Source: Methylibium sp035762065
GTDB lineage: Bacteria; Pseudomonadota; Gammaproteobacteria; Burkholderiales; Burkholderiaceae_C
Direction: 5' to 3'
DNA length: 64,000 nt
Assembly: GCF_035762065.1 (NCBI RefSeq)
Contig: NZ_DASTPW010000016.1
Coordinates: 14,695-78,694 of the forward strand
Shown here: positions 1 to 7,752 of the stretch, piece by piece
Layout of the letters: every line of letters begins with the position of its first letter
How positions within the stretch are numbered: position 1 is the first letter of the stretch
The notes under the pieces: model-generated
Seen by the model: the letters and a program-made list of their open reading frames with translations, nothing else
Told to the model about the DNA's origin: nothing
Databases searched by the model: none
Position numbers and translations under genes: made by a program

Positions 1-148
1 TGACTTCGAAGGCGAGTTCGGCGCCGAAGTTGATCGCAAGCCGCAGGTTGGCCGCCGGCTCGAAGCGGAAGCCGGGATCGCCCGCCGGCCAGGCTTCGCG
101 CCGGACCGTCGGCACGGTGCGCAAAACGTCGGAAGCGGGGTCGTTCAT
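1..148 (-). CDS. Hypothetical protein, cut by the window edge (N-terminal 49 residues)
   Basis: An open frame starts at an ATG (complement of 146-148) and runs without a stop off the left edge. The visible residues start MNDPASDVLRTVPTVRREAW and continue with a mixed charged and hydrophobic stretch; there is no signal peptide or membrane segment. It starts 26 bases after the truncated-haemoglobin gene on the same strand, so it is probably the last visible member of that operon. I do not recognise the family. The function is unknown. Confidence 0.55.
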   Translation of the reverse strand, partial: MNDPASDVLRTVPTVRREAWPAGDPGFRFEPAANLRLAINFGAELAFEV

Positions 149-174
149 CGCAGCGGCCCGGGAGACGGCGGCTG

Positions 175-573
175 TCAGCGGTTGCGCATCCAATCGGCGG
201 TGTTCGCGAACGAGGCCAGCAATCGAGCGGCCAGCCCGCTTTCGACGCCGCATGCGTGCATGGCCTGCTGCATGCAAGCCGTCCACTGGTCGCGCTCGCG
301 GAGACCGATCGCGTAAGGCAAATGCCGAGCCCGCAGGCGTGGGTGACCGAAGCGCGATTGGTAGAGATCGGGCCCGCCGAGCCAGCCGCTCAGGAACCAG
401 AAGAGCTTGTCGCGCGCGCCTTCGAGCGACGACGGATGCACCGCGCGCAGCTCCGCGTAGGCCGGCTCCAGGTCCATCAGGTCGTAGAAGCGGTCGACCA
501 GCGCGCGGGTCGCGGCTTCGCCGCCCAGGCGTTCGTAGGGCGTGGCGGGATCCGGTTCGTCGATCGCTTGCAT
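175..573 (-). CDS. Group II truncated haemoglobin
   Basis: The 132-residue product matches the length of the truncated (2-over-2) globins, small cytoplasmic haem proteins linked to binding or detoxifying oxygen or nitric oxide. It opens with TPYERLGGEAATRALVDRFY, the usual family start. The run FWFLSGWLGGPDLY, followed by GHPRLRARHLPYAIG with the likely proximal histidine and then the Trp in DQWTACM, fits group II. I chose the ATG at 573 because an upstream start would run into the ParA-family gene and add an Arg-rich shadow sequence. It lies 37 bases after that gene on the same strand. The family call is secure; the physiological ligand is not shown. Confidence 0.85.
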   Translation of the reverse strand: MQAIDEPDPATPYERLGGEAATRALVDRFYDLMDLEPAYAELRAVHPSSLEGARDKLFWFLSGWLGGPDLYQSRFGHPRLRARHLPYAIGLRERDQWTACMQQAMHACGVESGLAARLLASFANTADWMRNR

Positions 574-610
574 CGGCCCGATTTTCGGCCCGCGGCGCCG
601 ACGGGCGCGC

Positions 611-1432
611 TCAGCCCACCAGCTTTCCCGCGAGCGCCGAAAGCGCCTGGGCCGCCGCGGTCCCGGGCATCGTCTCGACGACGAGCTGGCGCTTCTTGAC
701 CGCCTCGCGCACCGCCGCATCGAGCGGCACGTCGCCCAGCAGCTTGAGCGTCACCTTCGCGCCGACCGCGGGCACGACGAAGCGGTCGATGACCTGCTGC
801 AGCTGCGCCGCGACGCCGCGGCCGTCGCCGCCGCGCGGCGCCTGGTTCACGACGACGTTCAGTTCGCGCCGCTGCTGCTGCGCGGCCAGCACCTTGACCG
901 TCGCATAGGCGTCGGTCATCGCGGTCGGCTCGGGCGTCACCACCACCAGCACCTCGTCGGCAAGCGACACCGTGTAGAGCACCACGTCGGAGATGCCGGC
1001 GCCGGTGTCGAGCAGCACCACGTCGAAACGCGGCGCGACCTGGCCGATCACTTCGAGCAGCTTGTCGCGCACCTCGGGGGTCAGCCGCGAATACTCGACC
1101 AGCCCCGAGCCCGCCAGCAGCACATGGAAGCCGCCGGGCGCGGGCAGCAGCGCCTGGTCGAGCGTGGCCTTGCCGGTGAAGACGTCGTGCAGCGTGATCT
1201 TCGGATGCAGGTTCAGCACCACGTCGAGGTTCGCGAGGCCGAGGTCGGCGTCGAGCACCAGCACCTTCTGGCCGCGCCGCGCGAGCGCGGCGGCGAGGTT
1301 GGCCGAGACGAAGGTCTTGCCGACGCCGCCCTTGCCGCTGGTGACGGCGAGGATGCGCGCGCGGCGCGGCGCCGCTGCGCGCTCGGCCGGCGTCGGGACG
1401 GGGCTGGGCTCGAGGGTGGCTGGCGCGTTCAT
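611..1432 (-). CDS. MinD/ParA-family ATPase, FlhG/FleN-like
   Basis: A 273-residue P-loop ATPase. After a Pro/Ala-rich leader it has the deviant Walker A motif SGKGGVGKT (about residues 32-40), then DADLGLANLDVVL and LLDTGAGISDVVL. The segment TPEPTAMTDAYATVKVL is typical of FlhG/FleN, the MinD-like regulators of flagellar number, more than of MinD or chromosomal ParA. Known FlhG proteins act at the cell pole with FlhF; flhF is not in this window. The ATG overlaps the stop of the diguanylate cyclase gene (ATGA), indicating translational coupling. Being divergent to cheRDB supports a role in motility. FlhG is the likeliest identity, but a chemoreceptor-positioning ParA cannot be excluded. Confidence 0.8.
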   Translation of the reverse strand: MNAPATLEPSPVPTPAERAAAPRRARILAVTSGKGGVGKTFVSANLAAALARRGQKVLVLDADLGLANLDVVLNLHPKITLHDVFTGKATLDQALLPAPGGFHVLLAGSGLVEYSRLTPEVRDKLLEVIGQVAPRFDVVLLDTGAGISDVVLYTVSLADEVLVVVTPEPTAMTDAYATVKVLAAQQQRRELNVVVNQAPRGGDGRGVAAQLQQVIDRFVVPAVGAKVTLKLLGDVPLDAAVREAVKKRQLVVETMPGTAAAQALSALAGKLVG

Positions 1433-2175
1433 GGCTTGGATCGGACTTCGTGGGGTTCGGGCGGGGGCTCGTCGAGGCTCACCGGCATCGACGGCGCGAA
1501 AAGGAACTGGCGCTCTTCGGCGCTGACCTGCATCGACACTGCCGGCTCCAGCCGGCTGCGGTTGCGGCCCTCGCGCTTGGCGCGGTAGAGCTGCTCGTCG
1601 GCGCGCGCGGTCCACAGGCTGGCCGACGAGCGCACCCACGGGGGCGCGAAGGCGCCGCCGAGGCTCGCGGTGACGCGCAGCACGAGCTCGGGCGCGACGG
1701 CGATCTCCAGCGCTTCGACGGCACGCCGGATGCGCTCGGCCGCGCCCGCGGCGAAGGCGGGCGGGCAGTTGGGCATGACGATCGCGAACTCCTCGCCGCC
1801 GTAGCGCGCGACGATGTCCATCGGCCGCACGCTGTGCGCGAGCGTGCGCGCCACCGTCTGCAGCACCAGGTCGCCGGCGGGGTGGCCGTGGCGGTCGTTG
1901 ATGCTCTTGAAGTGGTCGAGGTCCAGCAGCAGCACCAGCGCCGGCTCGCCGGCGCGGGCGACCCGATCGACTTCGCGCTCGAGCGCGAGGTCGAACTGGC
2001 GGCGGTTGGCCAGTCCGGTCAGCGCGTCGCGGCTCGAAAGATCGCAAAGCGCATCGATCACGTGCTGCAGCCAGGCCGCATCGCGCGGGCCTGCCGCGAG
2101 CGTGTGCCCGGCGCGCTGCAACAACTGCAAGGCGGCGTCGAGGCGCAGGCGGTCGGTGTCGAGCAACGCGGTCAT
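1429..2175 (-). CDS. Diguanylate cyclase (GGDEF domain), cytoplasmic
   Basis: The 248-residue product has about 45 residues of helical N-terminus, then a complete GGDEF domain. LTGLANRRQF, LLLDLDHFKSINDRHGH and RYGGEEF (active site at residues 126-130) are all intact, so it should make cyclic di-GMP from GTP. RPMD at 117-120, five residues before the active site, is the expected product-inhibition I-site. There is no membrane segment and no recognisable sensor domain. It is the first gene of the minus-strand set with the ParA-like and globin genes, facing cheR across 184 bases, which suggests coupling of c-di-GMP to motility (inference). Confidence 0.88.
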   Translation of the reverse strand: MTALLDTDRLRLDAALQLLQRAGHTLAAGPRDAAWLQHVIDALCDLSSRDALTGLANRRQFDLALEREVDRVARAGEPALVLLLDLDHFKSINDRHGHPAGDLVLQTVARTLAHSVRPMDIVARYGGEEFAIVMPNCPPAFAAGAAERIRRAVEALEIAVAPELVLRVTASLGGAFAPPWVRSSASLWTARADEQLYRAKREGRNRSRLEPAVSMQVSAEERQFLFAPSMPVSLDEPPPEPHEVRSKP

Positions 2176-2260
2176 GGCCAGGGCAGTCTAGCCAGCGGGT
2201 CGGGGGGCGAAGCGGCGAACTGGGCGGTGCGGCCTGGCCTTCTTTCGGGCTGCGCCGGCC

Positions 2261-2287
2261 TCAAGACCGGGAGACTGCCGCCGATAG
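2261..2287 (+). promoter_or_regulatory. Sigma-28 (FliA) promoter for cheR-cheD-cheB
   Basis: TCAA at 2261-2264, then exactly 15 bases, then GCCGATAG at 2280-2287. The enterobacterial FliA consensus is TAAA-N15-GCCGATAA, so 10 of 12 bases match with perfect spacing. It points at cheR, whose ATG is 72 bases beyond the -10 element. Sigma-28 control of chemotaxis genes is established in other bacteria; its use here is inferred from the match. Confidence 0.7.
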
Positions 2288-2359
2288 CCCAGAAGCGCGC
2301 CGGCCTGGCTCGAGTGCGCTGCCGATCCACGACGACACCCGCCCCGAGCCGCCTTGCCG

Positions 2360-3202
2360 ATGACCGCCGTCCTCTCCCCACCCGCCGCCGGCGACCGCGA
2401 GTTCGACCTCAGCGGGCGCGACTTCGACCGCGTGCGCCAGCTGATCTACCAGCGCGCCGGCATCAACCTGCAGGCGGGCAAGCAGGCGATGGTCTACAGC
2501 CGGCTCTCGCGCCGGCTGCGCGAGACCGGGCACGCATCGTTCGCGAGCTACCTCGCCTTCCTCGAAAGCGCGGGCGACGACACCGAATGGCAGGCCTTCG
2601 TCAACTGCCTGACCACCAACCTCACCAGCTTCTTCCGCGAGGCCCACCACTTCCCGCTGCTGGCCGAGGCGATCGCCCGGCGCCGCGGCGAGCCGATGCG
2701 GCTGTGGTGCTGCGCCGCCTCCACAGGCGAGGAGCCGTACTCGCTGGCGATGACGGTGGCCGAGACCCTGGGCGCGAAGGCGCAGCTGCCGATCGTTGCC
2801 AGCGACATCGACACCGACGTGCTCGCCACCGCCGAGCGCGGCGTCTACGGCGCGGATGCGCAAGGCTTGAGCCCCGAGCGGCTGCGCGCGCATTTCCTGC
2901 GCGGCACGGGCCCCAACGCTGGATCGATCCGCGTGCGTCCCGAGCTTGCCCGCAACGTGAGCTTTCGCCCCTTCAACCTGATGAGCCGCCGCTGGGACCT
3001 GGGCGAGCCCTTCGACTTCGTCTTCTGCCGCAACGTGATGATCTATTTCGATGCGCCGACGCAACGCCGCGTGCTCGAAGGCATCCATGCGGCGATGAAG
3101 CCCGGCGGGCTGCTGTTCGTCGGCCACTCCGAGAACTTCAGCGACGCACGAACGCTGTTCGCGCTGCGCGGCAAGACGGTCTACGAACGGGTCGGTGCCT
3201 GA
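2360..3202 (+). CDS. cheR: Chemotaxis protein-glutamate O-methyltransferase CheR
   Basis: The 280-residue enzyme methylates glutamates of chemoreceptors using S-adenosylmethionine, giving adaptation. The N-terminal helical domain (about residues 10-80) precedes the catalytic domain with LTTNLTSFFRE, the SAM-site stretch LWCCAASTGEEPYS and the late motif FDFVFCRNVMIYFD, all classic CheR signatures. I chose the ATG at 2360 over an in-frame TTG six bases upstream. It is the first gene of a three-gene run with cheD and cheB behind a sigma-28-like promoter. CheA, CheW, CheY and receptors are outside the window. Confidence 0.95.
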   Translation: MTAVLSPPAAGDREFDLSGRDFDRVRQLIYQRAGINLQAGKQAMVYSRLSRRLRETGHASFASYLAFLESAGDDTEWQAFVNCLTTNLTSFFREAHHFPLLAEAIARRRGEPMRLWCCAASTGEEPYSLAMTVAETLGAKAQLPIVASDIDTDVLATAERGVYGADAQGLSPERLRAHFLRGTGPNAGSIRVRPELARNVSFRPFNLMSRRWDLGEPFDFVFCRNVMIYFDAPTQRRVLEGIHAAMKPGGLLFVGHSENFSDARTLFALRGKTVYERVGA

Positions 3203-3227
3203 AGCCGTCCACCCTCACCCACCCACG

Positions 3228-3896
3228 ATGACCTCCGCTTCCGCCACCCTGCCGACGCCGGCGCGCCTTGCGGGCGCCGCGCCCGCCTCGCGCGTCGAGC
3301 AGCTCAAGTCCCGGCCGCGCCGCCCCGGCGAGGCCTCGTTCTTCTTCTACGACGCGCATTTCAAGGCCGACGCGGTGAAGGTCCTGCCGGGCGAGTACTT
3401 CGTGCACGACGAGGACCTGCTGATCATGACCACCCTCGGCTCGTGCATCGCCGCCTGCCTGTGGGACCGCCAGCGCCGCGTCGGCGGGCTCAACCACTTC
3501 ATGCTGCCGGAAGGCTCGGGCGACTCGGGTCGCTACGGCTCGTTCGCGATGGAGCTGCTGATCAACGAGCTGCTCAAGCGCGGCGCGACCCGCAGCTCGA
3601 TGGAAGCCAAGGTGTTCGGCGGCGGCGCGGTGATCAGCGGCATGAGCAGCCTCAACGTCGGCCAGAAGAACACCGAGTTCGTGCTCGACTACCTGAAGAC
3701 CGAGCGCATCCCGGTCGTCAGCAAGGACGTGATGGACGTCTACCCGCGCAAGGTCTGCTTCTTCCCGGCCAGCGGCCGGGCGATGGTCAAGCGGCTCGCG
3801 CCGGCGCAGGGCGAGACGGTGGTCGCGCAGGACCGCGAGGCCGCGGCGAAGGCCCAGCCGCTGGCTTCCGCCGGCGGCTCGGTCGATCTGTTCTGA
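3228..3896 (+). CDS. cheD: Chemoreceptor glutamine deamidase CheD
   Basis: The 222-residue product deamidates receptor glutamines and often partners with CheC or CheY. The catalytic pair is visible as Cys73 in TLGSCIAACLWD and His90 in GGLNHFMLP. The first 30 residues are a low-complexity leader. I chose the ATG 25 bases after cheR; an in-frame GTG at 3195 would overlap cheR and is less likely. cheB follows after 10 bases. CheD between CheR and CheB is a common betaproteobacterial arrangement. Confidence 0.93.
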   Translation: MTSASATLPTPARLAGAAPASRVEQLKSRPRRPGEASFFFYDAHFKADAVKVLPGEYFVHDEDLLIMTTLGSCIAACLWDRQRRVGGLNHFMLPEGSGDSGRYGSFAMELLINELLKRGATRSSMEAKVFGGGAVISGMSSLNVGQKNTEFVLDYLKTERIPVVSKDVMDVYPRKVCFFPASGRAMVKRLAPAQGETVVAQDREAAAKAQPLASAGGSVDLF

Positions 3897-3906
3897 AGGC
3901 CTCGCG

Positions 3907-5028
3907 ATGACGACGACGAAGACGCGCGTGGTGGTGGTCGACGACTCGGCGCTGGTGCGCAGCCTGCTCGCCGAGATCATCAACCGCGAACGCGACATGC
4001 AGTGCGTGGGTACCGCGAGCGATCCGCTGGTCGCGCGCGAGATGATCCGCAACCTCGACCCCGACGTGATCACGCTCGACGTCGAGATGCCGCGCATGGA
4101 CGGGCTGGATTTCCTCGCGCGGCTGATGAAGCTGCGGCCGATGCCGGTGGTGATGGTCTCGACGCTGACCGAGCGCGGGGCCGAGATCACGCTGCGCGCG
4201 CTCGAACTCGGCGCGCTCGATTTCGTCGCGAAGCCGAAGATCGGCGTCGCCGACGGCCTGCGGCAACTGGGCCACGACATCACCGACCGGATCCGCACCG
4301 CGGCCGTCGCACGGGTGCGCCGGCCGACGCCGCCCGCGAACGGGATGAACGGGACGAGCGGGCCGCGCGCGAGCGCGCCGGCGCCGCTGACCCCGACGCC
4401 GTCGGCGCCAAGCGCGCTTGGCCGGCTTTCGACCGAGAAGCTGATCTTCATCGGCGCCTCCACCGGCGGCACCGAGGCGACCAAGGAACTGCTCGTCGCG
4501 CTGCCGGCGGATACGCCGGGCGTCGTCATCACCCAGCACATGCCGGCCGGCTTCACCAGCAGCTATGCGAAGCGGCTCGACAGCCTGTGCCGCATCCGCG
4601 TGCAGGAGGCCCGCGACGGCGACCGCGTGCTACCCGGCCATGCCTACATCGCGCCGGGCGGCTTGCACACGAGCGTCGAGCGCAGCGGCGCGAACTACCA
4701 GCTGCGCGTGCAGGACGCCGAGCCGGTGAACCGGCACAAGCCGAGCGTCGAGGTGCTGTTCCGCAGCGCCGCGCGCGTGGTGGGGCCGAACGCGCTGGGC
4801 GTGATGCTCACCGGCATGGGCGCCGACGGCGCACGCGCGATGCGTGAGATGCGCGACGCGGGCAGCTGGAACGTCTGTCAGGACGAGGCGAGCTGCGTCG
4901 TCTTCGGCATGCCGCGCGAGGCGATCGCCGCCGGTGCGGCACACGAGGTGCTGCCGCTGAGCCAGATCGCGACCGCCTTGCTCGACCGGCTGCGCAAGGG
5001 CGGCGGGATGATCCTCAACCGCGTCTGA
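3907..5028 (+). CDS. cheB: Chemotaxis protein-glutamate methylesterase CheB
   Basis: The 373-residue product is a response regulator fused to a methylesterase/deamidase. The receiver (about 5-125) has the acidic pair at 12-13 and the phospho-acceptor Asp58 in TLDVEMPRMDG. A Pro/Ala/Ser-rich linker covers about 138-172. The esterase domain carries the catalytic triad: Ser185 in GASTGGTEA, His211 in ITQHMPAGF and Asp307 in LTGMGADGA. It removes receptor methyl groups, opposing CheR, once phosphorylated by CheA. The 3' end overlaps the convergent hemW by 14 bases, so no separate terminator fits between them. Confidence 0.96.
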   Translation: MTTTKTRVVVVDDSALVRSLLAEIINRERDMQCVGTASDPLVAREMIRNLDPDVITLDVEMPRMDGLDFLARLMKLRPMPVVMVSTLTERGAEITLRALELGALDFVAKPKIGVADGLRQLGHDITDRIRTAAVARVRRPTPPANGMNGTSGPRASAPAPLTPTPSAPSALGRLSTEKLIFIGASTGGTEATKELLVALPADTPGVVITQHMPAGFTSSYAKRLDSLCRIRVQEARDGDRVLPGHAYIAPGGLHTSVERSGANYQLRVQDAEPVNRHKPSVEVLFRSAARVVGPNALGVMLTGMGADGARAMREMRDAGSWNVCQDEASCVVFGMPREAIAAGAAHEVLPLSQIATALLDRLRKGGGMILNRV

Positions 5029-6313
5029 CCGACGCGGCGCGCGGCAGGAACAGCGCCTGCAGGTCGTTGAGGAAGTCGAAACCGCGCGGCGTCGGCTTCA
5101 GCAGCAGGCCGTCGTCTTCGAGCAGGCCGCGTGAGCGAGCCTCGGCCAGGGGCTCGGCGATCGCTTCGATGCCGAGCCCGGTGCGTTCGCGAAACAGCGC
5201 GAGCGGCACGCCTTCGGCCAGCCGCAGCGCGTTGAGCATGAATTCGAAGGGCAGCTCGTCAGCGCCGATCTCCTGCTCGTTCGATACCGCCTGGCCATCG
5301 AGGGCATGGCGCATGTAGGCCGCAGGCTCGCGCCAGCGCGTCTGCCGAAGGATGCGATGCGCGAAGCTGAGCTTGCCGTGGGCGCCGGCGCCGAGGCCGA
5401 GGTAGTCGCCGAAGCGCCAGTAGTTGAGGTTGTGCTGCGCACGGTGGCCGGGCTTCGCGTAGGCCGACACCTCGTAGCGCGCGAGGCCGTGGGCGGCGAC
5501 GGTGGCGATCGTGTCGTCGAGCATCGCGAAGGCCGCGTCGTCGTCGGGCAGGCCCGGCGGCGGCTCGGCGGCGAAGCGCGTGTTCGGCTCGAGGCTCAGG
5601 TGGTAGACGCTCAGGTGCGGCGGCTCGAACGCCAGCGCTTGCCGCAGATCGGCCGCGTGCTGCTCGCGGCCCTGGCCGGGCAGCGCGTACATCAGGTCAA
5701 GGTTGAAGGTGTCGAAGCAGCGGCTCGCCTCTTCCACCGCGGCGCGGGCCTGGGCCGCGTCGTGCACGCGGCCCAGCGCGGCGAGCTTCGCGTCGTCGAA
5801 GCTCTGCACGCCGATCGACAGCCGCGTGACGCCGGCCTCGCGAAACGCGCGGAAGCGCTCGCGCTCGAAGGTCCCCGGATTCGCCTCGAGCGTGATCTCG
5901 CAGCCGGGCTCGAGCGGCAGGCGCGCGCGCACGTCGTCGAGCAGCCGGCCGATGGCCTCGGGCGCGAACAGGCTCGGCGTGCCGCCGCCGAGGAAGACGC
6001 TCGTGACGCGCCGGCCCCACACGAGCGGCAGCGCGGCTTCGAGGTCGGCACGCAGCGCGTCGAGGTAGGCCGCTTCGGGCAGCTCACGCGCCGGCTCGGG
6101 GACGGGGCTGGCGGTCCGCAAGGCGCCTTCCCGCGGGCCACGGACCCGCGCACGCGTGGCGGCCGGCATCTCGTGCGAGTTGAAGTCGCAGTACGGGCAC
6201 TTCTTCAGGCACCACGGGATGTGCACGTAGAGCGCGAGTGGCGGCAGCGCCTGCAGCTCGATCGCACCGGGCTTGCGGTGCAGGCCGGTGATGTCGATGC
6301 GGCTGGCGTTCAC
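5015..6313 (-). CDS. hemW: HemW, radical SAM haem chaperone (formerly 'coproporphyrinogen oxidase-like')
   Basis: The 432-residue radical SAM protein has the cluster motif C-x3-C-x2-C in HIPWCLKKCPYCDFNSH near residue 40, followed by VFLGGGTPSLF and LSIGVQSF. HemW family members bind haem and load it onto respiratory proteins; many are misannotated as HemN. The stretch just after the cluster motif (around 50-72, rich in Arg, Pro and Glu) looks like a lineage-specific insert. The start ATG at 6313 overlaps the rdgB stop codon by four bases. rph-rdgB-hemW is a conserved betaproteobacterial order. Confidence 0.93.
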   Translation of the reverse strand: MNASRIDITGLHRKPGAIELQALPPLALYVHIPWCLKKCPYCDFNSHEMPAATRARVRGPREGALRTASPVPEPARELPEAAYLDALRADLEAALPLVWGRRVTSVFLGGGTPSLFAPEAIGRLLDDVRARLPLEPGCEITLEANPGTFERERFRAFREAGVTRLSIGVQSFDDAKLAALGRVHDAAQARAAVEEASRCFDTFNLDLMYALPGQGREQHAADLRQALAFEPPHLSVYHLSLEPNTRFAAEPPPGLPDDDAAFAMLDDTIATVAAHGLARYEVSAYAKPGHRAQHNLNYWRFGDYLGLGAGAHGKLSFAHRILRQTRWREPAAYMRHALDGQAVSNEQEIGADELPFEFMLNALRLAEGVPLALFRERTGLGIEAIAEPLAEARSRGLLEDDGLLLKPTPRGFDFLNDLQALFLPRAASVRRG

Positions 6314-6936
6314 GGCAGCCAGTGCGTGCGCATCAAGGCCAGCATGTCGCGCGCCGCGAGCGCGCGGTGGCCGATCGCGTTCTTCTCTTCGGGCGCAAGC
6401 TCGGCGACGCTGCGGCCGAGCGCCGGCACGAACACGAGCGGGTCGTAGCCGAAGCCGGCCGCGCCGCGCGGTGCGTCGAGCACCGTGCCGGGCCAGCGGC
6501 CGAAGGCGACCAGCGGCTGCGGATCGTCGGCATGGCGCAGCGCGACCAGCGTGCTGACGAAGGCGCAGCGGCGGTCGCGCGTGCCCTGCAGCCGTTCGAG
6601 CAGCAGCCGGTTGTTGGCGGCGTCCTGTTCGCGCCGATGCGCCTCGCGATCGCCGCTCGTCGGGGCGATCGCCGCGTAGTGCGCCGAGATCACGCCCGGC
6701 GCGCCGCCGAGTGCGTCGACGCAGAGCCCCGAGTCGTCCGCGATCGCCGCGGCGCCGGCCGCTCGCGCCGCATGGCGCGCCTTCGCGAGCGCGTTCTCGA
6801 GAAAGGTCGGATGCGGCTCCTCGGCCTCGGCGATGCCGAGCGAGCCCTGCGTCGCCAGCTCGATCGGCAGCGCCGCGAACAGCGTGCGCAGCTCGGCCAG
6901 CTTCTTCGCGTTGTTCGACGCGAGCACCAGCCGCAT
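6310..6936 (-). CDS. rdgB: dITP/XTP pyrophosphatase (non-canonical purine NTPase) RdgB
   Basis: The 208-residue product hydrolyses dITP, ITP and XTP to monophosphates, keeping deaminated purines out of nucleic acids. It starts LVLASNNAKKLAELR, the substrate-binding SNN-x-K-x-x-E motif, and continues with TFLENALAKARHA, ADDSGLCVDALGG and GFGYDPLVFVP, all family signatures. I used the ATG at 6936; a GTG three bases upstream is also in frame. It is 10 bases after rph and overlaps hemW by four bases, so the genes are co-translated. Confidence 0.95.
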   Translation of the reverse strand: MRLVLASNNAKKLAELRTLFAALPIELATQGSLGIAEAEEPHPTFLENALAKARHAARAAGAAAIADDSGLCVDALGGAPGVISAHYAAIAPTSGDREAHRREQDAANNRLLLERLQGTRDRRCAFVSTLVALRHADDPQPLVAFGRWPGTVLDAPRGAAGFGYDPLVFVPALGRSVAELAPEEKNAIGHRALAARDMLALMRTHWLP

Positions 6937-6946
6937 CACCGCGATC

Positions 6947-7672
6947 TCAGTCGCGCAGCGCGTCGGTCTGGGCCTGGACCAGCGTGCGGATGCCGGCTTC
7001 GGCGAGCGCGAGCAGCCGGTCCATCTCGACGCGGCTGAAGGCGGCTCCCTCGGCGGTGCCCTGCACTTCGACGTAGTGGCCGGCGCCGGTCATCACGACG
7101 TTCATGTCGGTGTCGCAGGCCGAGTCCTCGACGTACTCCAGGTCGAGCAGCGGCGTGCCTTCGACGATGCCGACGCTGATCGCGGCAACCGCGTCGCGGA
7201 TCGGCGACTTGGCCAGCTTGCCGCGCGCGATCAACCAGTCGACCGCGTCGACGGCCGCGACGTAGGCGCCGGTGATCGCCGCGGTGCGGGTGCCACCGTC
7301 GGCCTGCAGCACGTCGCAATCGAGATGGATGGTTCGCTCGCCGAGCGCCGCCAGGTCGAACACCGCACGCAGCGAGCGCCCGATCAGGCGCTGGATCTCC
7401 TGCGTCCGGCCGCTTTGCTTGCCGCGTGCGGCCTCGCGGTCGCTGCGCGTGTGCGTCGAGCGCGGCAGCATCCCGTATTCGGCGGTGACCCAGCCCTCGC
7501 CCGAACCGCGCTTGTGCGGCGGCACCTTCTCCTCGACCGAGGCGGTGCACAGCACCTTGGTGTCGCCGAAGGCAATCAACACCGAGCCTTCGGCGTGCAC
7601 GGTGTACCGGCGGGTGATGGCAAGCGGCCGCAAGGCGTCCGCTGCTCGGTCCTGCGTGCGGGTGTAGGTCAT
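6947..7672 (-). CDS. rph: Ribonuclease PH (tRNA nucleotidyltransferase)
   Basis: The 241-residue product trims tRNA 3' ends by phosphorolysis. Family features include GDTKVLCTASVEEKVP, GWVTAEYGMLPRSTHTR, GRTQEIQRLIGRSLRA and the phosphate/metal region LDCDVLQADGGTRTA. Length equals the usual 238-245 residues. The ATG at 7672 was chosen because everything upstream in the frame is low-quality shadow sequence. The 80-base gap to the phosphatase gene leaves room for a promoter, though I see no clear one. It sits in the kinase-phosphatase-rph-rdgB-hemW run. Confidence 0.95.
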   Translation of the reverse strand: MTYTRTQDRAADALRPLAITRRYTVHAEGSVLIAFGDTKVLCTASVEEKVPPHKRGSGEGWVTAEYGMLPRSTHTRSDREAARGKQSGRTQEIQRLIGRSLRAVFDLAALGERTIHLDCDVLQADGGTRTAAITGAYVAAVDAVDWLIARGKLAKSPIRDAVAAISVGIVEGTPLLDLEYVEDSACDTDMNVVMTGAGHYVEVQGTAEGAAFSRVEMDRLLALAEAGIRTLVQAQTDALRD

Positions 7673-7752
7673 GGGGCTCAGACGCCGCCGGGCCGCCCCA
7701 AGGCGGCCGACGGGTCCCTGGAGACAGGCGCAACGCGGCGTGGGATCACGAT

